This document shows, in pieces, positions 1-8,736 of a stretch of 30,028 bases of DNA. The stretch comes from an uncultured Acetatifactor sp. GTDB taxonomy: Bacteria; Bacillota; Clostridia; Lachnospirales; Lachnospiraceae. Positions within the stretch are counted from its first letter, which is position 1. Each line of letters begins with the position of its first letter. Location: NCBI GenBank assembly GCA_910588225.1, contig CAJUQT010000023.1, positions 1 through 30,028 of the forward strand, written 5' to 3'. The notes under the pieces were generated by a model. It saw only the letters and a program-made list of their open reading frames with translations. It searched no databases and was not told where the DNA came from. A program made the position numbers and the translations under genes.

Positions 1-19
1 TTCCCAAAAACTACACATT

Positions 20-1684
20 TTGAGAATTGTGCTGCAAAGGCCAGAAAAGCAGGCTACAGCCCCAGGTTTGGATAAAGGAGCAGAAATGCCGCCAGATACG
101 GTATGCAGAACAGTACGCCAATATAATAAAGAAGCAATCCCGACAGAGGACATGGAGAAACTGCAGGAGATTGCGGAAGATTACAGTAAGGTGAAAAAGT
201 ATGTTTACCAGCGTTTTGGCGGGATTGGCAGTCTGTGGAAGCTTTATCCGGGATATACGGTTCAGAATGAAATGACAGGAAGCGGTCTGCGGGCGGAGCT
301 GGGACTGCCGTCGGTGTATTTTTACCTGGCCGTCTTCGATGCGCTGGGAGATATCAAAGGCCAGTGGACACGGACGAAGTCAAAGATTTTGAAGCTCATT
401 GGTCAGAATGAGAATCTGACAGAGGAAGAAAAGCATTATCTCCGTTTTCTCCTGAAAGTCAACAATGCCTTTACGGCGGTGCTGAATCAGCAGCCGATAA
501 AGGAGTTGAGGCTGCCTCGGGAGATCCAAAAGAAGTACGAGGCTCTGGCGGCACAGGCAGATACGGAGATGCTGCATCGTTACCTGTGCAGACAGGTGAG
601 AAAGTATCACACGTTACCGTATTATTCTTTCTCCGGAGATGCGGGGAAGAATGAGAGAGAACAGAAACGTCAGGCTGTTGGGTTTTCCATAGCCGAGCGA
701 GCCTATCGCTATGGTGACAACGGTCGGGAAAAGGGAATCTACATTTCCACAAAAGAAAGCCGAAAGCGGATTTTCGTACCTCTCACGGACAGCAATCAGT
801 ACAAAAGCCAATTGCAGGTTCAGCTTTTTCCGGAGGAAAAACGACTGATTCTCCGCCAGTGGGCTCTGAAGATAAAGAGCAGTATAAAAAATGAGATTCA
901 GACGCGGCTGGAAGTGGTGTTCCTTCCATATAAGGCATCCATGTGGGATTCTCTGGAGAGTGTCTGGAAGGCGGCGGATGCGGATCCGAACTGTGACGCC
1001 TATGTGATTCCCATTCCCTATTATGACAAGAAACCGGATGGGAGCTTTGGGGAGATGCACCATGAATTTTCACAGTACCCCTCCGATATCCCTCTGCTCT
1101 GGTACGAGGATTACGATTTTGAAAAGCGCAGGCCGGATATGATTTATATCCACAATCCCTATGACGAATGCAACTATGTAACCAGTGTGCATCCTTTTTT
1201 CTATTCTAAGAATTTGAAAAAATTTACGGAGAAGCTGATTTACATTCCGTATTTCATTTTAGGAGAAATCGACCCGGAGAATCTCCAGGAGCTGGAGGGG
1301 ATAGAGAAGTTTTGTCAGGTTCCGGGAGTGCTGTATGCGGATAAGGTTGTCGTACAGTCGGAGGCCATGCGTCAGGCGTACATAAAGATCATGACGAAGT
1401 TCATGGATGGCCAGAAGGGGTATGAGAGGCCTTATTGGGAGGAAAAGATCTTGGGACTGGGTTCACCGAAGGTGGATAAGGTTTTGAGTACCAGGAAGGA
1501 AGACCTGGTGATTCCGGAGGAGTGGATGAAGGTTATCCGGAAGCCGGATGGGAGCTGGAAGAAGATTATTTTTTATAATACTACGGTGACGGCGTTGCTG
1601 CAGCATAATGAGCAGTATCTGGCGAAGATGCGGGATGTGTTCCGGATCTTTTATGAGAACCGGGAGGAGGTGGCTTTGCTTTAG
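20..1684 (+). pseudogene. Chimeric ORF: TnpB-like N-terminal fragment fused to a CDP-glycerol glycerophosphotransferase-like fragment
   Basis: This 554-codon frame is a mosaic of two unrelated genes. Residues about 23-283 resemble the N-terminal half of Lachnospiraceae TnpB-like (IS605/IS607 type) proteins, with segments such as VKKYVYQRFGGIGSLWKLYP, YTVQNEMTGSGLR and GIYISTKESRKRIFVPL. The catalytic RuvC half is missing. From about residue 293 (RLEVVFLPYKASMWDSLESV) to the end it matches the central part of CDP-glycerol glycerophosphotransferase-like proteins of capsule or teichoic acid clusters. It stops at YENREEVALL, where I would expect the conserved WRPHP segment to begin. The frame is open to the window edge, and a TTG at 20 is its first possible start. 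An ATG at 86 with AAAGGAG five bases upstream is the better internal start. A functional transferase is unlikely. Family recognition is from memory of the motifs. Confidence 0.6.
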
Positions 1685-1689
1685 GCTTC

Positions 1690-2583
1690 GTGGACGGAGA
1701 TGACTTCATAGAACCGGAAATGTACGAAAGCCTGGTCCGCTCCATAGAAGAGATGCAAGTGGAGTTCATCCATTCGGGATACCTGAAGAATGATGGCCAG
1801 AGCTTTTCTGTGAAATCCAGAAAGAAATACATATTTAACGACATAAAAAGCAGAGAAGAATTCATAAAGAAACAAATATTAGACCCCACAGATAATGAAG
1901 CGGTTGCCCCAAGCATTTGGTCAAAGCTTTTTAAAGCCGATTTCCTGAAAGCGGCTTATATGGGGATACAGGATGACCTTTCCTATGGAGAGGACTTATG
2001 GTGTCTTTGCGCCTGTATCATGAAGTGTAGTGCTTTTGGGACAGTGCCTGAATCCTGGTACCACTATGTGAAAAGAGAGACTTCTATCTCAAATAAGCGA
2101 AATATAGATAATGTTCAGCGGGAAACACGACTACACGCTGCTTTGAGAAAACTGTTTGAAGACTATGGTGCATATACGGAAATGAAAGAAGATTTGGAGC
2201 GATTCTATCTCCGGAATTTGCTGGTGTGCATGAAGCGGCTGACAGCTGCCGTATGTCCGGTGTACGAATATCCTGCCATGGACATGCTGGTGGGAAAAAG
2301 GATAGTCTTATACGGTGCCGGCGAGGTAGGACAGGATTACTATACGCAATTCCGAAGAGACATGCGTTGTACAGTAGTTGCAGTCTCAGATAAGTACAGG
2401 GACAGATACAGCTGTGACTTTATGAAAGTAATTGGAGCAGATGAAATCGCGGAATATGATTTTGATGTCGTCGTCATTGCTGTGCTGCGGGAAAGTACGG
2501 CAGGAATTATTGAAGAGGAGCTGGCCGCGAAAGGAATTGAGAGGGAGAAAATAATATGGGGACAGCCAAAGCTGACAGTATAA
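1690..2583 (+). pseudogene. 5'-truncated family-2 glycosyltransferase with C-terminal Rossmann-like domain
   Basis: The frame begins in the middle of a GT2 domain. Its first residues, (LGF)VDGDDFIEPEMYESL, are the DXD segment normally found about 80-90 residues into such enzymes. The N-terminal nucleotide-sugar half is absent. The rest looks normal: a SIWSKLFKADFLK segment, GEDLWCLCACIMK, then from about residue 202 a GxGxxG module (KRIVLYGAGEVGQDYY) ending in KIIWGQPKLTV. The apparent start is a GTG at 1690 without a convincing ribosome binding site. The GT2 homology continues a few codons upstream in this frame, so the join with the preceding chimeric gene lies near 1675-1685. Without the donor-binding half it is unlikely to be active. 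It overlaps the next gene by 28 nt. Confidence 0.75.
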
Positions 2584-4367
2584 GGGATATTTCCATGAGA
2601 GCGAAAATGGAACAGGCCTATGACCGGCTGCTGGCTCTTTTGGGAATCGAAAGCGGAAATGAAAGCAGAAAGACCAGCCGTATTATCAAAGAGGCAATCA
2701 GAGCGTTTGCGGCCGACTGTGAAAAGCCCGCACTCTGGTGTTACGGAGAGCATACCCGCATGCTGATGACTGACTATGTGTTTGAAATGAAGAATGTCAA
2801 GTACATTATTGATGAGTTCTGCACGGGGGACGGAGGGTTTGAGATTATCCGCAGCAAGGAAATAGAGGAGAAAGAGATTGACGGGATTATCATTTCCTCA
2901 TTTAAGTACCGGAAAGAGATAGCGGAGACAATCAGGAGCAGTTTCCCGCAGATGAGATATCTGGACATCTATGAGATGCTGCGAGAGAACGGAATTGATT
3001 TAGCCTGTGAATATTATGCGGAGGATTATCCGTTTGCCCGTTATGGCAGAATGAACAGAATTAGACAGGAGCTGAGAGAGCAGGAGGACGCTGAGGGCAG
3101 AAAACGCCTGCAGACGGCACTGTTGCGGGAGTATGTCTCAATCAAGGACTTTCCAGGCGCGATAGCTTGTATGGAAGAAATCCTGAAAGGGAATGATGAC
3201 AGAAAGAACAGGGAAATCAGAGCTTGCCTGCAGAATACATACAGATTGGAGCTGCAGGCGGCTTCTGCGGTCTCCGAGAGAAATGTATTGATGCTCTGTA
3301 TTGACGGACTGAGGCGGCGAGATTTGCTTTCGGGAGAGATGGGGAGGGTAAGGGAGTTCATCTCGCGGAAAGGCTGCTTTTTTACCAACGCGTATGCAAC
3401 ATCCACGTCTACCTATGAGAGCCTGATTCCCACATACAGTGGAAACAATGATTTGCGCACAGGATATTATGAAAAAAGCGAGATAGAAGAGGATGCCTGC
3501 CCTTTTATCAAAGAGGCGGTAAGCCAGGGAAGGAAGATTTATTTCTATACGGATTTCTGCCATTATGTGAAAAGCGATCATATCAAGGTGACGGACAGCT
3601 ATCAGACCGCGGCGGAGAAGCTGTGGGATTTTCTGCTGGACGCAGCTGATGAGGACAATGGATTGTTCTACGTCCACATACTCTATGAGAGCCATTACTC
3701 CTATCCCAATCCGTATACGACAGGGAAGCTGGTGACAGAGGGAACCAGTATATTGTTCGATTTCCTGAGCTGCAATGGGGGGCAGCTGAAAACGGATTAC
3801 ATTGCCCAGCACAGGGACGCACTGAATTATCTGGACGATTTGCTGGCACCGGTTCTGGAAAGGCTTTCCTGCAGGATGGTAGTCTTTGCAGACCATGGGA
3901 ACATACTCTTGAATAAGGAGACCAAACTGGAGGACGTGACGTATCCCCAGTTGACATTTGGGGAGGAACTGATACAGGTGCCTCTGGCAGTCTGTGACGA
4001 GAGAACCAGTGTAGGAACAAGTGGAAAAATACGTTCCCTTATGGAGCTGAATGACATGGTAATCTGTCTGTTGCAGGGAAAAAGAGTGGCGGATGGCAAC
4101 AGAGATTATGTAAAGGTGGCTCGCTCCCAGCTGTATAATGTGGATTTTAAATATCTGTATACAAGATTGGGATATGAGCGCGGATTAGGGGCATTTGAAG
4201 CCTTTCTGTTCCAGGAGGGCTACAAGCTGGCAGTCTACAGCGATGGCGTTGTAGAGCTATATGATTCGGACACGGATGAGCGACTGGAAGATGAGAGCCT
4301 GAAAGAGGAGCTGCTGGCACGGGTAAGAGATGAAATCACGGTATGTGCACAGGAGGCAGTCGGGTAG
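2556..4367 (+). CDS. Soluble sulfatase/alkaline-phosphatase-fold protein (phosphoglycol transferase-like)
   Basis: This 603-residue protein has a probable Rossmann-like N-terminal module (about 55-145: ALWCYGEHTRMLM, then KYIIDEF) and a helical linker. From about 240 it has a sulfatase-type catalytic domain. Visible landmarks are NVLMLCIDGLRR (metal-ligand Asp250), a Ser/Thr-rich nucleophile segment ATSTSTYESL (281-290), and VVFADHGN (Asp446-His447). These are the standard landmarks of the superfamily that includes lipoteichoic acid synthases and phosphoethanolamine transferases. I see no membrane segments or signal peptide, so it would act in the cytoplasm, unlike LtaS. A transfer or removal of phosphodiester groups on the glycan is an inference. 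The start ATG has GGGAG eight bases upstream and overlaps the end of the GT2 remnant. Confidence 0.7.
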   Translation: MGTAKADSIRDISMRAKMEQAYDRLLALLGIESGNESRKTSRIIKEAIRAFAADCEKPALWCYGEHTRMLMTDYVFEMKNVKYIIDEFCTGDGGFEIIRSKEIEEKEIDGIIISSFKYRKEIAETIRSSFPQMRYLDIYEMLRENGIDLACEYYAEDYPFARYGRMNRIRQELREQEDAEGRKRLQTALLREYVSIKDFPGAIACMEEILKGNDDRKNREIRACLQNTYRLELQAASAVSERNVLMLCIDGLRRRDLLSGEMGRVREFISRKGCFFTNAYATSTSTYESLIPTYSGNNDLRTGYYEKSEIEEDACPFIKEAVSQGRKIYFYTDFCHYVKSDHIKVTDSYQTAAEKLWDFLLDAADEDNGLFYVHILYESHYSYPNPYTTGKLVTEGTSILFDFLSCNGGQLKTDYIAQHRDALNYLDDLLAPVLERLSCRMVVFADHGNILLNKETKLEDVTYPQLTFGEELIQVPLAVCDERTSVGTSGKIRSLMELNDMVICLLQGKRVADGNRDYVKVARSQLYNVDFKYLYTRLGYERGLGAFEAFLFQEGYKLAVYSDGVVELYDSDTDERLEDESLKEELLARVRDEITVCAQEAVG

Positions 4368-4368
4368 A

Positions 4369-5607
4369 ATGGTGGATATTTCCGTAATTGTAACAGTGTA
4401 TAATCTGGAAGCGTATGTGCGGAGCTGCCTGGATAGTATACTGGAACAGACAGGTGTGGAGTTTGAGGTGATATGCGTTGACGATGCGTCTACAGATGCA
4501 TCGCTGCATATTTTGGAAGAGTATGTACAGAGAGACTCTCGTGTGAAGATTGTGCGTAATACACATAACATGGGACTTACCTCTGCCAGAAACAGAGGCT
4601 ACAGATACGCAGAGGGGGAATACTTATATAATATTGATGGGGATGATATGCTGCAGCAGGGGGCTTTGCTTCGTATGCATGATTGTGCAAAGGAGCATAA
4701 CTTGGATTTGCTTGGTTTTTCGGCAAAATCCTTTTCCGAGGAGGACGAATTTTCCGAATTTTATGAAGAAGATGAGTATGTGAGAAAGCATAACTATACA
4801 GGCGTATATAATGGAGGAGAGCTGTTTGCTCTTTTGATGAAGAATGGAGACAGGGTAACCTCCAACAGGGTATTCTACCTTTATAGACGGGAGTATTTCC
4901 TGAGCAATCATTTGTATGATGAAGAGGGGCTGCGCTATGCGGATGACAGCATGTTTTCTTACTATATAACTGCACAGAGAGCGATGTGTATTCCTGACCA
5001 ATTATACTTGAGAAGATACCGACAAGGGTCTATGGTGACGTCTCCCATGAAGAAGAGATATCTGGAAAGTATGGTAGTTCTCTTTTGTGCGGAAATGGGC
5101 AGATGGAGAAAGCTGGATTTTAGTGCTGAGGTCAACCGTCAGATAGAGGCATATTTTGACTTGAGATTGAAAGAAATCAATGAATTTTATGTACGGTTTC
5201 AGCAGGACGATTCAAAGGAGGCTTATCTGCAGGAACATCCGGCAGACGACTATTTTTATAAACGTTTTATCCGACAGGAGCCGCTGCTTGCAAATCCTAT
5301 ATCAGAAAACTGTCTGGACAGAATTCGGCAGGCAGACAGGGTAGTGCTCTATGGGGCAGGGGCCATAGCAACGGAAGTGGCAAAGGCATTGGAATACCAC
5401 TCCGTTATAAGCTACTTGGTGGCAGTTACAAAGCCGGAGGATAATCAGCAGACATTTAGAGGGAGACAGATAAAAAGCATTCAGGCATATGCCGGGACAG
5501 ATAAAACACTGATTTTGGTTGCCATGTCCGAAAGATATAGGGAAGAGATAATGGAAATCCTGGATGCGAATGGATTTCAGGATGTGATGTGGGCTCCGTT
5601 ACGATAG
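4369..5607 (+). CDS. Family-2 glycosyltransferase with C-terminal Rossmann-like domain
   Basis: The N-terminus is a complete GT-A fold start: ISVIVTVYNLEAYVRSCLDS, VICVDDASTDAS, MGLTSARNRGY and the DXD segment NIDGDDM. GLRYADDSMFSYY and LYLRRYRQGSM follow. From about residue 313 comes a second module, DRVVLYGAGAIATEVAKAL, ending in DVMWAPLR, as in its neighbours. An open frame exists from 4330, but that would add 13 residues overlapping the previous gene. The ATG at 4369, one base after the upstream stop and 12 bases after AGGAGG, puts the protein start next to the usual ISVIV motif. It is 412 residues. It probably transfers a sugar from a nucleotide donor to a cell-surface repeat unit. Donor and acceptor cannot be read from the sequence. 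Confidence 0.88.
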   Translation: MVDISVIVTVYNLEAYVRSCLDSILEQTGVEFEVICVDDASTDASLHILEEYVQRDSRVKIVRNTHNMGLTSARNRGYRYAEGEYLYNIDGDDMLQQGALLRMHDCAKEHNLDLLGFSAKSFSEEDEFSEFYEEDEYVRKHNYTGVYNGGELFALLMKNGDRVTSNRVFYLYRREYFLSNHLYDEEGLRYADDSMFSYYITAQRAMCIPDQLYLRRYRQGSMVTSPMKKRYLESMVVLFCAEMGRWRKLDFSAEVNRQIEAYFDLRLKEINEFYVRFQQDDSKEAYLQEHPADDYFYKRFIRQEPLLANPISENCLDRIRQADRVVLYGAGAIATEVAKALEYHSVISYLVAVTKPEDNQQTFRGRQIKSIQAYAGTDKTLILVAMSERYREEIMEILDANGFQDVMWAPLR

Positions 5608-5650
5608 AGGGTGAAATAGGTGTACAAAGTAAGGGATATGGAGACGTGCT

Positions 5651-6793
5651 ATGGAAATCAGATGCTGTAGTTTTGCTAAAATGGCAGAAAGGATCAAGGA
5701 AAAAGGGCAAAGAATAATACTTTTTGGCGCAGGTGCAATCGGCACAGTGATAACCCCGGAAATCCTGTCAGACAATGGGCTGATGCAGCAAGTTGACTGC
5801 TACATAGACAATGACAGCAGAAAATGGGGCACAGAAATCGAAGCTGCAGATAAAAAATTAAAGGTACTTTCCCCTGAATACCTAAAAGAAAACGGAGCAG
5901 GTTCAGCAGTCCTGCTGAACATAAGCAGATATGCCGAGGCATTGAGCCAGATGGAGAAGCTTGCCAGAGAACTGGATTTGACCTGCTATGTAGTCCCGCT
6001 GATGTGCCTCCAAAATTTTACCAAAGCTCCAGAACACGGAAGCGTAAAAGATGCCATAACTCCTCTGATCCCCAAAAGGATACACTATATGTGGCTTGGA
6101 GGAAAGCCCCTATCTAAGAGCCTCCAATACTGTATCGACAGCTGGAAAAAGTATTGTCCGGATTATGAAATTGTACGTTGGGATGAGTCTAATTATGATA
6201 TTGATAAACACCCATATATGAGACAGGCCTATGAGAAAGGGGCATATGGCTTTGTCCCGGATTATGCCAGATTGGATATCCTCTGCCGTTATGGCGGTAT
6301 ATATATGGACACGGATGTGGAACTGATACGTCCTCTGGGTGAACTGTTGTATCAGGAAGCCTTTTGCGGGGTGGAGAAGTGGCAGGTACTGAATTTCGGT
6401 GGTTGCAGCGGGGCGGTGCCCGAACAGGATATGGTCAGGAAGATTCTGGATTATAGGGAAGATGTACGTTTTGTTGATGAAAACGGCGTAGAAAACAAAA
6501 ACACATGCGGCTTCTACGACACCAGAGCCATATTGAAATACGGCTACAAGGTAAATGGAAAGAATCAGAAAATAGCTGGGATGAACATCTATACATATGA
6601 CTATTTCCATCCCTATGACTACATGTCAGGCCAAACGGAGATAACCGCCAATACATTTTCCATCCATCACTTCAATGGAGGATGGCTTGACGAGAAAATG
6701 AGACAGATGAACCGGAGGGCGCAAGAGGAGTTTCAGGGGATATGTAAAAGAATACTATTTGAGGATGACAAAAATGAAGACAGGAATGCATGA
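5651..6793 (+). CDS. DXD-sugar glycosyltransferase (capsular polysaccharide/OCH1-like) with N-terminal Rossmann-like domain
   Basis: Residues about 10-115 form a Rossmann-like module (RIILFGAGAIGTVITPEIL, then CYIDNDSRKWG). Here the module precedes the catalytic domain rather than following it. The catalytic part begins at IPKRIHYMWLGGKPLS and continues with YCIDSWKKYCPDYEIVRWDE, VPDYARLDILCRYGGIYMDT and the DTDVEL metal-binding motif. This is the signature of the Gly_transf_sug (DXD) family used in capsule and O-antigen synthesis. HHFNGGWLDEK near the C-terminus is the usual histidine-tryptophan end. ATG 5651 has a weak GGAG upstream. The protein is 380 residues, and its end overlaps the next gene, which fits translational coupling. 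Confidence 0.88.
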   Translation: MEIRCCSFAKMAERIKEKGQRIILFGAGAIGTVITPEILSDNGLMQQVDCYIDNDSRKWGTEIEAADKKLKVLSPEYLKENGAGSAVLLNISRYAEALSQMEKLARELDLTCYVVPLMCLQNFTKAPEHGSVKDAITPLIPKRIHYMWLGGKPLSKSLQYCIDSWKKYCPDYEIVRWDESNYDIDKHPYMRQAYEKGAYGFVPDYARLDILCRYGGIYMDTDVELIRPLGELLYQEAFCGVEKWQVLNFGGCSGAVPEQDMVRKILDYREDVRFVDENGVENKNTCGFYDTRAILKYGYKVNGKNQKIAGMNIYTYDYFHPYDYMSGQTEITANTFSIHHFNGGWLDEKMRQMNRRAQEEFQGICKRILFEDDKNEDRNA

Positions 6794-7985
6794 AGAAAAG
6801 CCACTGATCAGTGTAATTGTACCCGTCTACAATGTAGGAGAATATCTGCAGAAGTGTATTTTAAGCATATGCAGCCAGTCCAATGAGAATCTTCAGATTA
6901 TTCTGGTGGACGATGGTTCCACAGATGAATCTTTTGCAGTTTGCCGGAAGTTTGCGGAAACTGATTCCAGAATTATTCTTATCAGGAAAGAAAACGGAGG
7001 GCTTGTCAGCGCCAGGAAAGAGGGGATGAAAGTAGCTTCCGGAATGTACATTTCCTTTGTGGACGGGGATGACTGGATTGATCTGGACATGTATGAACGG
7101 CTTATAAAACAGGCAGCGGAGCATTCATATCCGGATATTGTCGCCTTTGGGCATGTAGAAGAGCATGAGAGTTTCTCAGTCAAAGCAGGCAATCGTTTTG
7201 CAGGAGGCCTTTGGAATATTTCTAGTGACGGCTTATCGGCAGATGAGGCATTGATGACAGAATCCTTTTTCCAATGGAAGATTCTTCCCAATCTCTGCAA
7301 TAAGCTTATACGCACCGGCATACTTTCTCAGGAACTGGATAAAGTATCTGAGAAAATTGTATTTGGTGAGGATGCGGCATGCATATATCCCTGCATTAAG
7401 GCAGCAGCATCCCTTTTGAACCTCCATTATTTTCCCTATCATTATCGACAGAGATTGGGGTCAATAGTAAAGTCCGGAGAAGAACAGAACTATGACAACT
7501 TCAGAGAAATTTATAAGAGATTGAGAGATGTGATTTCTTATCGGCAGCTCCGCCAATATCTCTTTTTTATCTTGCTGCTAAAAGGGTATACAAAAATAGA
7601 CAGCGGGCAGACACTCTTTCCCTTTGAGGAAATTAGGCCTGGCAGCTGTATCTTCGTGTATGGGGCGGGAGGCTTTGGAAAAGTCCTGTATGAATATGTC
7701 AGTGAACACAGTGAACTTCAGCTGGCTGGATGGACAGACAGAGATTATTTGCGTTATAGAAAAAATTCTTATAATATTGATGATTTTGATTCTGTTTTTT
7801 CGGTGAAATATGATTATGTCATTATTGCGATATTGAATGAAGAAACCTGCAGGAAAGTGAAGGAATTGCTTATTGAAAAAGGAATTCCAGAATATAAAAT
7901 TCTGTATCTTACATATTCGCTGATTGAGAAGCAGAAGCTGCCGGAATGGCTTGTACAAAGTAAAATAGATAGTGAAATGGAGTGA
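6774..7985 (+). CDS. Family-2 glycosyltransferase with C-terminal Rossmann-like domain
   Basis: This is a complete GT2 N-terminus: LISVIVPVYNVGEYLQKCIL, IILVDDGSTDES, GGLVSARKEGMK and the DXD segment FVDGDDWID. It continues with WKILPNLCNKLIR and FGEDAACIYP. A C-terminal module starts near residue 280 with CIFVYGAGGFGKVLYEYV and ends KILYL. The open frame begins at a TTG at 6759. ATG codons at 6765, 6774 and 6786 are all possible, and 6774 is chosen because GAGG lies about nine bases upstream. It overlaps the preceding gene by about 20 nt and ends three bases before the epimerase gene. Sugar specificity is unknown. Confidence 0.86.
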   Translation: MKTGMHEEKPLISVIVPVYNVGEYLQKCILSICSQSNENLQIILVDDGSTDESFAVCRKFAETDSRIILIRKENGGLVSARKEGMKVASGMYISFVDGDDWIDLDMYERLIKQAAEHSYPDIVAFGHVEEHESFSVKAGNRFAGGLWNISSDGLSADEALMTESFFQWKILPNLCNKLIRTGILSQELDKVSEKIVFGEDAACIYPCIKAAASLLNLHYFPYHYRQRLGSIVKSGEEQNYDNFREIYKRLRDVISYRQLRQYLFFILLLKGYTKIDSGQTLFPFEEIRPGSCIFVYGAGGFGKVLYEYVSEHSELQLAGWTDRDYLRYRKNSYNIDDFDSVFSVKYDYVIIAILNEETCRKVKELLIEKGIPEYKILYLTYSLIEKQKLPEWLVQSKIDSEME

Positions 7986-7988
7986 AAA

Positions 7989-8651
7989 ATGAACTTTGAA
8001 CTCACCGCCTCCATGATGTGTGCCGATTACGGTCACCTGGAGCAGGAAGTAAAAAATTTAGAGGAAGGCGGCATCGATTCCTTCCATATTGACATTATGG
8101 ACGGACGCTATGTTCCAAATTTTGCCATGTCTTTAAACGATATGCGTTACATAGCCGAGGCCACAGAGAAACCTCTGGATGTGCATCTGATGATAGAACA
8201 CCCCAGCAATCATATTGGTATTTTTCTTACCTGCCTGCGGAAGGGAGACACGGTTTATATTCATCCGGAGGCGGAATATCATCCTTCCACAACGCTTCAA
8301 TGTATCATCAATGCCGGGATGGTGCCTGGCATTGCCATTAATCCCGGGACTTCGGTGGAAACGGTGATGGAGATGCTGCGCATCGTGAAGAAAGTATTAG
8401 TTATGTCAGTAAACCCGGGTAACGCGGGCCAGATGTATTTGCCCTATGTGGGAAAGAAAATCACAAAGCTGCTCTCCATGAAGGAAGATATGGACTTCGA
8501 GCTCTATTGGGATGGAGCCTGCAGTGCGGACAAGATTCTGGAATATGCACCTAAGGGAGTTAAAGGTTTTGTTTTGGGAACTACGCTGCTTTTTGGCAAA
8601 AACAGACCTTATGGAGAAACTCTGGCAGATATACGGGAATTGAAATTCTGA
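7989..8651 (+). CDS. Pentulose-phosphate 3-epimerase family protein (ribulose-5-phosphate 3-epimerase-like)
   Basis: This 220-residue protein is the usual length for a TIM-barrel Rpe-family enzyme. Landmarks are LTASMMCADYGHLEQEV at the N-terminus, HIDIMDGRYVPNF with the catalytic Asp and metal ligands, LDVHLMIEHP, GIAINPGTSVE, MSVNPGNAGQ (phosphate loop) and WDGACSADK, followed by GFVLGTTLLF. Rpe usually has VDGG at the last of these sites, where this protein has WDGA, so the substrate may be a different ketose phosphate. The start has GGAG six bases upstream, three bases after the GT2 stop. Its position suggests it supplies a pentulose phosphate or related sugar phosphate for a surface polymer. 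The cytidylyltransferase at 15467 is a plausible downstream partner. Confidence 0.85.
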   Translation: MNFELTASMMCADYGHLEQEVKNLEEGGIDSFHIDIMDGRYVPNFAMSLNDMRYIAEATEKPLDVHLMIEHPSNHIGIFLTCLRKGDTVYIHPEAEYHPSTTLQCIINAGMVPGIAINPGTSVETVMEMLRIVKKVLVMSVNPGNAGQMYLPYVGKKITKLLSMKEDMDFELYWDGACSADKILEYAPKGVKGFVLGTTLLFGKNRPYGETLADIRELKF

Positions 8652-8736
8652 GCAGGCGATAGTACGAAACAATTTCCATAAAGTTGCAGGAATTTTTTGT
8701 TACATTGAGTTCATCAAAAGGTGAAAAACAGATTTC

